DNA of 64,000 nt from Galeruca laticollis (Eukaryota; Arthropoda; Insecta; Coleoptera; Chrysomelidae). Below, piece after piece: positions 1-8,979 of this stretch (its first letter is position 1; the number at the start of each line of letters is the position of its first letter). Where the stretch lies: contig OY998175.1 of assembly GCA_963921935.1 (NCBI GenBank), positions 209,886,655-209,950,654 of the forward strand. Reading direction: 5' to 3'. The position numbers and the translations under genes are program-made. The notes beneath the pieces are model-generated. The model saw only the letters and a list, made by a program, of their open reading frames with translations, was not told the origin of the DNA and did not search any database.

Positions 1-839
1 AACCCCCCGTATAAATCGTCCCTAATGGCTTACACTATCATTTGACATCATTAAGCTTAAACTAAAAGTGAGGGGGAGTATTCTTCAGGTTAATTACATA
101 GTCTAATTATATAGTATTTTGTTCACAAAAAAATCTACAGGATACTCGACCAGACAATTTACGTTATCAGCTTGTTGTATCTTAATTTGTTTGTAGTTAA
201 CTCAGAAAACTCACAACGTAAAAGGTATAATTATAAAAATGTCACCGTTTTTAGATACCGATACGTATCGTGATAGTTTGTACAATCACAAACAGGCAGA
301 TACGGCTTTACCTTTTATGAATATGAATATTTTGAAAACAAATTTTTCACCTATGTTGTAGATTAACTTATGCTTGACCTTTGTGAAATTCAATAGGCTT
401 TAAACGCATACAAAATACTACTTCATGTTCAAATATGTCCAGCTACGTTAATATCAAAATGATTAAGACATTATTACACTTTGCGGTAAAAAATCGGACT
501 CATTCCAAAATAGGCCTGACAAAACGATCTTAAACTTATCATTTGTTGTCTTTGTGTTATTATTGTATTTGATATGTATTTTTTTGAAGTGAAACTATTT
601 ATGTGACACTTTTGGCATGAGGGCTAACAAATATGTAGAATAAGGTAGCTACGTATGAGACAATCTTAAAATAAACAAGCTCCCAAACAACTTAGTATGA
701 ACGTTTGAAATTATTTAGGCGTAAAATGTAGCATCCTTTTATTGGAGACACTTCAATAGTTGATTTACAAAACCACGTTAGTAAATCAGGTAGAGGTAAG
801 ACTATGTAGTATTTTAGCAATATAGTAGTAATATTTCAA
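1..839. other. AT-rich DNA without a recognised gene
   Basis: I see no convincing coding region, RNA gene or repeat in this stretch. It is AT-rich with scattered stops in all frames. It abuts the 3' side of the R1-like relic on the minus strand. Confidence 0.5.
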
Positions 840-2840
840 TTGTTACTCTGTGATTTACTTTGTACTAAAAAATTTACTTTAGACATTTTTTTCGACTTTC
901 GTTCTACCTACTTAGATCTTTCTTGGCTATCTAGGCATAGTATCTGTCGGTTTAGACCGATTAGATTTCCTGCTTTTAGTTTTACTGATTGGCTCAGTCT
1001 AAAGGCACTGGTTGTTGTTTCTTTCACACCACATAGTTGCAGTGGTGGAAGGTTCAGCATTGCCTCTAGAGCAGCAGTAGGGCACATAGATATTGCTCCT
1101 GTGATACCTAGACAAACTAATCGTTGCTTGTATCTTTGGCCACCATACTGTGAATCATAGTTGACCATGGGTTTATTGATCGTTTGGTATGTCCAGTAGA
1201 TCATTTTTGGTTTTTTACCAAAGACTCTGCGGCATGTCCAGCTTGCCGCTATAGCTCTGGAGAGGATGTGGTTAATTTGGTAAATGTGTTCCACTCAAAG
1301 TTGGGGCTTTACCTGTGTACTTTTACCTTCTGGTGAATGGAACCAGCACTGTTTTACTAGAATTAACATTAAATCCTTCCTTTGTGCACCACCTTTCGAT
1401 TATATCTAGGGCTACTTGCATGCAATCGGAGATTACTCCGTCATGTCTGCCCCTGGCGGTTCCAATCAGGTCATCGGCATAACTTTTAGTCGTAAAACCC
1501 GATTCGTGCAGTTTCACTATAAGGTTGTCGACAACCAGTGACCACAGCAGTGGGAATAGAATTTCCTCGGGGGGACAACCTTTTCCTGGTGTCATCCTGA
1601 CCGTCTCCCCTCCAAGTGTCACTACAATAATTCTGCTTTTCCGCATAATGGTTATTTCCTCTAGTGATCTGGTGATGGAGGCATGTGAGGTGTTATCGAA
1701 AGCACCTTCTATGTCAATTAAGACACAGACAGCTATTTCTTTTGCCGTATGTCTTTTCAATGCTTTTAACTAGGCACTGTTGAACAATAATCGTGGATTT
1801 ACCTGCTTGATAAGTAAAATGTTAATGCGATCTTAAGTCAAGGAGTTCGCTTCTGACATAACAATCTATCATTTTTTTCATTGCTTTCAGAAGAAAGGAG
1901 GTCAGACTAATCGGGCAGTAAGACTTTGGTTCATCCACTGGACGTCTACCAGTCTTAGGTATGAACACCACTGCGGCCTCCCTCCAAGCCTTCGGTATGT
2001 AATCGGCCTTGAATGGCCTCCTCAAGATGAGCACTATTATTTCAAGTCTATGTTGCAGTAAGGCAAAAAATATTCCGTCCTTTCCAGGCGACTTAAATGG
2101 CTTAAATCTTTTGATAGCTCATTCGGTTTTTGAGCTGTGGAGATTTAGTGAGCTAGGCTTTTGCCGGATCTGTTAGGGTTGACAACAACCCCTTCCAGTA
2201 GTCCACTTAGCTGTTCATTCTCCACAGCCGTTTTAGAATTGGGAAAGTGCGCCTGCAAAACAGAACGCTTAAACTTTCCTTGGGATTATCAATATATCCT
2301 CGTTACGGTCTTTTCATCAGGCTGATGCCGTTGGAATATTCCTTTGAGAGAACTTTTGTGCTGGAGCCAAATTATTAATCCCCTCACACATTTGTCTCCA
2401 TGTTCTCCTTTACGATTTCCGGAGTTCTTTATTGTATTCCGAAAGAGTTATTTTCTAGTCCTCCCAGTGTCCTAAGCTCTTAGCTCTATTAAAAAGTCTT
2501 CAGACTTTTTTTCGAAGGTTTGCCAGTACCATATTCCACCAAGGCACATCTCTAGTAGTTGCCTTTTGTTTTTCAGTACAGCCACGTTCATATGCTTTTA
2601 TTACGGCCTTTTGAAGTTGTAAGTTGTTTCGAGGAGTTTTCAAGTTCCTCGATTGAGTCAATGGATATTAGTTGGACCGGCGCTAGCCTTCCGAGATATT
2701 CTTTATAAACATCCCAGTTAGTCAAACCCGGTACCCCATATCCCTTGAAGCGTGTTTCAGATGTCTTCTCGTCAAGCCTGATGTGCGGATAGTCCGACAT
2801 TGAGGAGGCATCAGAGAGTATAGTTGAATACAAATACACA
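840..2840 (-). pseudogene. Degenerate R1-like non-LTR retrotransposon (endonuclease end, linker, reverse transcriptase, thumb)
   Basis: Read on the minus strand from 2840 downward, the pieces appear in the expected order. First comes the C-terminal tail of the endonuclease (MSDYPHIRL near 2760, like the SDHxxI motif). A linker follows. The start of RT contains FIPKTGRRPVDEPKSYCPIS at 1900-1990. The RT palm contains DIEGAFDNTSH and SYADDL, where YADD is the catalytic motif. The thumb region has ITGAISMCPTAALE near 1090. Frames are broken by stops and shifts between 1295 and 1323, 1760 and 1822, and 2034 and 2588. The same order and wording recur in the better-preserved element at 35375-38436, so both belong to one clade. 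No target duplication or 3' tail was found, so the ends are approximate. Confidence 0.8.
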
Positions 2841-2859
2841 TACCATCACACAAAAGATA

Positions 2860-2965
2860 TCTCATCGACAAAATTGTTGCACGAAAACTTTATGCCAACA
2901 CTGTGTATGCCAACACTGTGTTTACCACCTTATCATCCGGAACTGAACTCAATTGAAATTTATGC
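2860..2965 (+). pseudogene. Scrap of IS630/Tc1-type DDE transposase
   Basis: A short stretch reads LPPYHPELNSIE on the plus strand at 2922-2957. This is the conserved block just before the last catalytic acidic residue of IS630/Tc1-type (DDE_3) transposases. A sister fragment with LPPYHCMFNPIEHIW lies on the minus strand at 15866-16078. Upstream, a 16-base phrase (atgccaacactgtgta and a near copy) is repeated in tandem. Only this block is recognisable. Confidence 0.5.
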
Positions 2966-3371
2966 CTAAGAATATATTTACCAAGTTCTGCGCCAATCGG
3001 ATCTGGATTAGGAATCCTGATACTTCAAAACCCGTATTTCCCAAAAAAAATGCGAGGTCAATTTTGAGGTCAATGAACTGTAGTCTCTTTTTCATCTGGT
3101 TGTTAATAAAAATTTGTGAGGCTACAAAGCCGAAGGCAGCTTTTCGTCAGAGAGCACTAAGGTCGTGAGTTTAGTATAATTTATTTGAATAGTGGTCCTG
3201 GGTTAATTTTTATATGCACCACTTGATTGTAAAGACTTTCAAGAAATACCGATTAATCAAGAAGATCAATAAGGAGTAAATTAGCTAGTAAAACATTTTC
3301 AAATAATCTAGATATGAGATACTCTGCTTTATGTTTGTGAATTAAATAAAACACTTAAACTCAATAAATAA

Positions 3372-3854
3372 TGTTACGAAAAAGCACACTGGTATAGACC
3401 AATCCGACTCTGTCTAAGCCAGGTATGAAAATTAAAATTATGGCGGATAAGCAGGGTTCTTTTTTTATAACTGTTTACGACTATATTATCTAAACATCGT
3501 TTTTGTTACCAGACTTATCTAGAAAAGGCCAGAACCAATTGTTTTTGTGTGTGTAAGCCGCAGTCCGGAATTTTCTAGTAAAAAGGGCATTAATATAAAT
3601 AAGGACCGATCAGCGGAGGAGTTAGTTGATAAAGTGATCTTGAGAAATAAACAAAAATACACCGAACAGTAAAGTGCTAATATAAATAAATAATCAAGCT
3701 TGTGTGCATATCAATTAAATTAAAGTCATTAGTTAAGTATATATAAATTAAGTGTTAGTGAGTTAGTGTTTAAATAAATTAGTAAGTAGCCATACCGTGT
3801 GTTTAAAATTTATCCCACCTGTTTACGTTTTAAATAAATTAGAAAAACATTACA
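3372..3854 (+). repeat. 5' LTR of element A
   Basis: This 483-bp block begins TGTTACG and ends ATTACA. It is repeated, with a few substitutions, at 6127-6434 and 12090-12287 when the nested element is ignored. A primer-binding-site-like sequence follows directly. The later part contains many ATAAATAAAT-type phrases. Confidence 0.9.
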
Positions 3855-3872
3855 TTGGTGTCAGGTGTGGGG
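3855..3872 (+). other. Primer-binding-site-like sequence of element A
   Basis: TTGGTGTCAGGTGTGGGG follows the 5' LTR immediately. The TGG core is where the CCA end of a tRNA primer would pair. I cannot say which tRNA it matches. Confidence 0.55.
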
Positions 3873-3898
3873 TATTATAAATAAGTTGCTACGTAAAA

Positions 3899-4477
3899 AT
3901 GGCCAAGAGACTATGTGACCTCAAAGTGGCGGAACTAAGACCAGAATTGGAAGATCGTGAGTTGGAAACGTCCGGTAAGAAAAGTGAATTAGTAGAAAGA
4001 CTTAAAGTGGCATTGGAAAATGAGGGCTTTGATCCAGAAACAGTTTTATTTAATGACGAGGCTTCCACCTTAATCTCGTCAATTTCTGCTAATATTTCTG
4101 CTAACATGGACGAGAAGATTTCTGCCATGGAAGAGAACATGGACGAAAAGATTTCTGCTATGAAGAACGATATTTGTGCCATGGACCAGAAGATTTCAAC
4201 GAATGTGAAAAGCGATATTTCTGGCATGGAAGAGAAGATTTCTACGGATGTGAAAAGCGATATTTCGGCTATAAAGAACGATATTTCTGCTATGAAGATC
4301 GACATTTCTGTTAATATGGACGAGAAGATTTCTACTTTGAAGAACGATATATCTGCCGATATCTTATTAATGAAAAACGACATTGCTGCTGACGTTGAAA
4401 ATGAAATTTCGTCTCTGAAATCTGAAATCGAGAAAAATATTACAACGACAGTTCATCGGGAGGTCATCTGGGAGTGA
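3899..4477 (+). pseudogene. Gag N-terminus of element A: SAP domain plus coiled-coil repeats, truncated
   Basis: The frame opens at ATG 3899, 45 bases after the LTR. Residues about 8-37 look like a SAP domain (helix-turn-helix of about 35 residues that usually binds DNA or RNA), with the phrases VAELRPELEDRELETSGKK and SELVERL. Residues about 60-180 are short repeats of the type DISAMKND and EKISAMEE, predicted to form a long coiled coil. After about 4450 the sequence becomes integrase in another frame, and the last residues of the open frame are out-of-frame integrase. Capsid and nucleocapsid parts are therefore deleted. What a SAP domain does in a gag is my inference; it could help bind the genome or chromatin. 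Confidence 0.75.
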
Positions 4478-6089
4478 AGAGAACCCTCCAGCGAGTCCAT
4501 GAAAGGTTTTATTGGATGAACAGCTCCGACGATGTGAAGGACTGGTGTAAGAAATGTACGACTTGTGCTACGAGTAATGGACCACATCGCAAGAGAAAGG
4601 CACCCATGAACCAGTACAATGTTGGAAGCCCTTTCAAAAGGATTGCTTTAGATATCGCTGGACCATTTTCGATGACAGAAAATGGTTGCAAATACATACT
4701 GGTTTTAATGGAGTATTTCACAAAGTGGGTAGAAATTTACGCTATACCGAACCAAGAGGCCACAACTATAGCAGATGTATTGGTGAAAGAGTTTATCAGC
4801 CGATATGGAGTGCCCTTGGAAGTCCACAGCGACCAGGGAAGAAATTTCGAAAGTCATCTATTCCAGGAGATTTGCGAGAAGCTGGGAATGAAGAAGACCA
4901 GGACAACAGCATTACATCCACAGACAGATGGAATGGTCGAGAGAATGAACAGGACTATTGGAAAATACCTGTCCAAAGTAGTATCCAGCCATCAGAGAGA
5001 TTGAGACCAGCATCTTTCCCTATTCGCATTGGCTTATCGATCTACCGTCAATGAGTCCACGGGTGAAACACCGGCGGAAATCCTATTTGGACGTGAAATG
5101 AGGCTTCCCTGTGACCTGGAATTTGGCTGTCGGCCTGGAGAAGATCTAGCAGGCGAAGACTACGCGATCCAATTGAGAAGAAGGCTGGACGATAGTCATG
5201 AATTAGTTCGAACAAATCTTCAAGTTGCCAGCGACATAATGGAATGTCGGTACGACATGCAGGCCACAGAAGGCGGTTTTAAAGAAGGGGACAAAGTATG
5301 GTTACACAACCCGACGAGGAGAAAAGAATTTTCTCCAAAATTACAAAAATCCTGGGAAGGTCCATACTTAATCAAGAAAAGGATCAATGATGTTATATAT
5401 CGTATAAGCAAGATCCCCAACGGAAAACCAAAAGTAGTTCACCAAAACCGACTAGCGCCATTCGAAGGAGACCATGACCTGGAGGAAGGAGTAAACCTTA
5501 TTCGCGATGTGTCTGACCCTACCTTCGAGGAATTTATGGGCACGTATGGAAGTACCGGGAAAGCAAGATATGGAGTCACTTCGGAACAAAAACAAGATTT
5601 GTTCACTCTCCCGGAAGATTATTCACTGGCATACAATATCCCCGCCCGTATCAAGAACGCACGAGGGTTGGCAACAGTCTTTCGAAAGAAGTTCGGGCAA
5701 TTAGATAAACTTGAAGACCAGATTCCAGCCCCTGGCAAGACAATGAAACTGAAACATAATTCGTGGTACGTCTTCTACGTGGTAACTAAAAATGAATTCC
5801 AAGATCGATCTACCTACCGCGATGTGTGGGAAGCACTTCGAAACCTCCGAGACCATGTGTTGGAATCCAACTGGCTATGCCTAAGATAGCGAGTAACCAG
5901 TTGGATTGGCGAATCATCAGGAACTTGGTAGAGATTATCTTTCAAGATACCGGTGTCCAGATATTAATTTGCAGCTACAACCCCCGTTATCAGTATCCGA
6001 TGAAGACGGTGCTCTGCTATTTCCATAAGATCGGAAAGTGTAGAAATGGGGCTAGTTGCCGATTCAAACATCCAGTCTCGGCTACATAA
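4455..6089 (+). pseudogene. Pol C-terminal half of element A: integrase, macro domain (OARD1/TARG1-like), CCCH zinc finger
   Basis: The order is: H2C2 zinc part (HLG, then CKKCTTC at 4543-4563); catalytic core with ALDIAGPF, VHSDQGRNF and the glutamate in DGMVERMNR; then a GPY/F-type module (SWEGPYLIKK). From about 5593 to 5985 the protein resembles OARD1/TARG1-like macro domains, which bind ADP-ribose and remove it from proteins. Matching phrases are DYSLAYNIPARIKNARG, FRKKFG, WYVFYVVTKNE and LAMPKI...QLDW. At 6015-6071 there is a CX7CX5CX3H finger. Breaks: TGA at 5002-5004 where the family has tryptophan, and a frameshift between about 5851 and 5874. The GxGxD-type loop after MPKI is shortened. 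The frame stops 25 bp before the polypurine tract, so this cargo belongs to the element. Confidence 0.85.
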
Positions 6090-6113
6090 AAGTTCCAGAA
6101 GGAATTTCTATTT

Positions 6114-6126
6114 AAGGAGGGGGTGA
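6114..6126 (+). other. Polypurine tract of element A
   Basis: AAGGAGGGGGTGA sits directly before the 3' LTR start TGTTACG. This is the expected place and composition for the plus-strand primer of an LTR retrotransposon. Confidence 0.75.
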
Positions 6127-6434
6127 TGTTACGAAAAAGCACACTGGTATACACCCTAAATCCGACTCTGTCGAAGCCAGGTATGAAAATTAAAATTATG
6201 GCGGATACGCAGGGTTCTTTTTTTATAACTGTATACGACTATGTTATCTAAACATTGTTTTTGTGACCAGACTTATCTAGAAAAGGCCAGAACCAATTGT
6301 TTTTGTGTGTGTAAGCCGCAGTCCGGAATTTTCTAGTAAAAAGGGCATTAATATAAATAAGGACCGATCAGCGGAGGAGTTAGTTGATAAAGTGATCTTG
6401 AGAAATAAACAAAATTACACCGAACAGTAAAGTG
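6127..6434 (+). repeat. 3' LTR of element A, first part
   Basis: This stretch matches 3372 onward of the 5' LTR with a few substitutions. It stops at CAGTAAAGTG, where element B begins. AGTG at 6431-6434 is the left copy of the target duplication made by B. Confidence 0.9.
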
Positions 6435-7219
6435 TGTAACGACACAGTCGTTCTGAACATAAAATAACCCCAATAAATAATCAGAAAACAGAACTCTACG
6501 CGAAGCAAACTAGACGGAGTTAAACAGCCAGCACCGAGAGGGCAGCACCTTCGCCTTTCTGCTAATAACTTGACCGATACTACCAAAGCATACGTTCTGC
6601 GATATACCAGGCAAGCTCTACCTGACGTAGAATAACGATAGGAAGCTTCAACTGAAAACAACCGAAGTGTTGCACTATATTCCGGAGCGTGTTGAGCTCG
6701 GAATTGTGAACACATAAATATCCCGCTTCTCGTTGACCCCTCGATGTGCGTTGAACTCGAGGCTAGACGCTGAGTGAACCTGCATATCGGACGAAGTCCT
6801 AAAGCGTGTTGAGCTCAGGACGGACGCCAACTACCCTAGGTCAAGCCCTGCAGCGTGGTGAGCGCAGGACCGAGGCCTTTCCCGATTAGCCGAAATTCCG
6901 GTGCGCGTTGAGCCAGGGACGAAAGCAAACTCCCGACCTCCGAGATCACGTTGTGCGTTGAACGAGGGATCTCGACCCTGACACACACACCCCTTCTGGT
7001 TATAGGAACCTGACGTCCCCGTGAGGAAATTGGACGGCCGAGAAATATATTCCGACGACCACCCTAGAGGGATTGCCAGCCTCCAGGACCAATAAACCTT
7101 GTGTATATATCTTTACTGTACAGAATTTTAGGTTTTAATTGTAGATAATTATTATAGGTTAATAAAGAAATATATCTAACAACCCCTTTTATGCTCTACC
7201 AAACTGACCTACCCTCACA
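6435..7219 (+). repeat. 5' LTR of element B
   Basis: This 785-bp LTR starts TGTAAC and ends CTCACA, next to a primer-binding-site-like GGCGCCCGAGCAG. It carries six hairpins (6679-6974) and a late AATAAA-containing stretch near 7160. Confidence 0.92.
6679..6974 (+). other. Array of six hairpins with a shared loop motif in the LTR of element B
   Basis: Six stem-loops follow one another every 49-59 bases. Their loops share the core GYGYGTTGARC (third base varies in one), while stems differ but pair: ATTCCG/CGGAAT (6679-6704), CCTCGA/TCGAGG (6739-6762), GTCCT/AGGAC (6796-6821), CCTGC/GCAGG (6847-6868), TTCCG with a CGGGA-like partner (about 6897-6919), and CGAGATC/GATCTCG (6941-6974). Different stems with a constant loop suggest selection for RNA structure. 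The role is unknown; packaging, dimerisation or translation control are possible. Confidence 0.75.
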
Positions 7220-7303
7220 TTAGGCGCCCGAGCAGAAAGTTAGATAATACAAATTACACCCGAGCAGGTGTCACAAAAGACGCCCGAGCAGAAGGTTAGA
7301 TAA
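7220..7303 (+). other. Primer-binding-site-like region of element B, duplicated
   Basis: GGCGCCCGAGCAG starts 3 bases after the LTR (7223-7235). It resembles the known tRNA-Lys-type primer sites that begin TGGCGCCCGA, though the two bases before it here are T and A. A near copy of the site and its 3' neighbour (GACGCCCGAGCAGAAGG) lies at 7279-7295, and a shorter one (ACCCGAGCAGG) at 7258-7268. Only the first lies in the normal position. Confidence 0.6.
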
Positions 7304-7383
7304 GGGAAACAAAGATAACAGATATAACAGAGCATCTAGGGAGACAACGAATACAAAGTTGAGAAATCAAACAGGAACGAATC

Positions 7384-8979
7384 ATGAGCGAACAAGGAGA
7401 ATACGCCGACGTGGGATTAGAGATAGCGGACACAAAAGTAGGATGGATATACAAGCTCAAGAAAGAAGAGCTAGTGACAGAACTACAAAAATTCGAATTA
7501 GACACAAGCGGTAATATGGACATACCACGTGCCAGAATGGTACATTTTATAAGGAAACAGAGAGGACATAATACCAGACAACAAGAAAGCAGCATACAAG
7601 ACTCTGAAAAACCTAGAGAAAGAATGTACACTGCCGAAGACAGCAAGTCCGAAGATAGACATAGTAGGTACAATCACAAACACGTAGATTGCACAGAACT
7701 GGACAAAATAAGGAGATGGGGAATATACTTTGATGGCTCAAAAGACCCGATAGAGTTCATTCAAAGGCTGCAAGAACTCAAAACATGTTACCAGCTAAAC
7801 GACGAATTTATACTTAGAGCTCTGCCAGAAGTGCTAAAAGGCAAAGCAATTCTTTGGTACCGGAATAATAAACATATCTGGGAAACTTGGCAAGATTTCG
7901 TAGATGGTTTCGAAACATTTTATGTATCATTAGATTTATCAACATACTTAGAAGAAAAGATAATAGAGAGAAAACAAGGAGAAAACGAACCGTTCAAACA
8001 ATATATCACAGAAATTCAGACATTAATGCGGAGACATATGGGCTTCAGCAGTAGTCAACAACTTGAAAGGATATATAGAAATATGAACCCGAAATACAAA
8101 CTTCACGTCCGAAGAAATGAAATAGCATCAATAAGAGAACTTACACGGCGAATAGACGAACTAGAAAGTATCCGAAAAGTGATCGAGAAAGCGGGCAAAC
8201 CCGAGAGTAAAACCAATTACGACAGCCACACGGGGCAAAGTCCGAAAAATAAGAGCAAATTACCGAATTACAACCGACAAGATTGTTGCTGGAGATGCGG
8301 TAAAAGAGGACATAGGAAAGAAACGTGCGATGGGAGACAAATATTATTCTGCAGCCATTGCGGAACAATAGGAACACCGTCAAATAAAAGCAGTTGCCGG
8401 AATTCAGGAAACGTAACAAGGGCCGATTCTTCGAGAGGTAAGATGAGCACAATAAAATCCTCTACTACGAACAGTTACGATATATTAGAAGATAAAAGAC
8501 CGCACATAACAATTTTTACCCAAAACCAACAACGATTAAACGCGTTAATCGACACAGGAGCACAGAAATCATACATAGGGACAAAAGGCCTGAACAAAAT
8601 TAAACACTCCAAATATAGGACTAACCTAGAAAATACGGCGGTTACTTTAGCAAACGGATATAAAATGAAAATTACAAAGAGCTTTGTTATTCCGTGTACA
8701 ATAGCTAAACGAGAGGGCCAGACAAAATTTCTTTATATACCGAATCTAGAAGCCGAAGCAATTCTAGGAGTAACAGATATTGCAGAGAGAAAAATACCAT
8801 GGGCAGACCTGTTAAAAGAAGAAACCGACTTAACCCCAGAAGAGCAAGAAATTTACAACAAACTAACGCAGATTAATCACACCGTACAAAACCCAAAAGA
8901 ACAACAGGAAAATCACAAGAAAACGGACGACAGAAAAATACAAAAAAATAGAACAGGAAGAAAGGATACACGAAGATGA
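7384..8979 (+). CDS. Gag with protease of element B
   Basis: The frame opens at ATG 7384, about 165 bases after the LTR, and encodes 531 residues. The N-terminal half is a retrotransposon capsid-like region (EFIQRLQELKTCYQLNDE, ALPEVLKGKAILWYR). Residues about 301-315 form a CX2CX4HX4C knuckle (CWRCGKRGHRKETC). A second knuckle starts CSHCG but lacks the histidine. Residues about 388-395 are the protease active site (LIDTGAQKS), followed by the flap and an ILGV motif. The frame ends in AKG-rich tail sequence where the RT part should continue; the RT frame is one base away (see the run of seven A at 8942-8948). Homologous fusion order suggests one gag-pol reading frame originally. Confidence 0.85.
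   Translation: MSEQGEYADVGLEIADTKVGWIYKLKKEELVTELQKFELDTSGNMDIPRARMVHFIRKQRGHNTRQQESSIQDSEKPRERMYTAEDSKSEDRHSRYNHKHVDCTELDKIRRWGIYFDGSKDPIEFIQRLQELKTCYQLNDEFILRALPEVLKGKAILWYRNNKHIWETWQDFVDGFETFYVSLDLSTYLEEKIIERKQGENEPFKQYITEIQTLMRRHMGFSSSQQLERIYRNMNPKYKLHVRRNEIASIRELTRRIDELESIRKVIEKAGKPESKTNYDSHTGQSPKNKSKLPNYNRQDCCWRCGKRGHRKETCDGRQILFCSHCGTIGTPSNKSSCRNSGNVTRADSSRGKMSTIKSSTTNSYDILEDKRPHITIFTQNQQRLNALIDTGAQKSYIGTKGLNKIKHSKYRTNLENTAVTLANGYKMKITKSFVIPCTIAKREGQTKFLYIPNLEAEAILGVTDIAERKIPWADLLKEETDLTPEEQEIYNKLTQINHTVQNPKEQQENHKKTDDRKIQKNRTGRKDTRR

Noticed and set aside
3889..4383. Long open frame on the minus strand opposite the coiled-coil gag
   Set aside because: It is the antisense of short coding repeats; the Phe/Ile/Ser-rich composition mirrors the plus-strand codons, and no motif is present.
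5593..6089. Macro domain and CCCH finger as an independent host gene
   Set aside because: They are in continuous pol frame after integrase and end 25 bp before the polypurine tract and LTR, so they belong to the retrotransposon.
8942..8948. Programmed frameshift site in element B
   Set aside because: A run of A alone is weak evidence and the needed shift is +1 or -2 between protease and RT; a simple indel or consensus error explains it as well.
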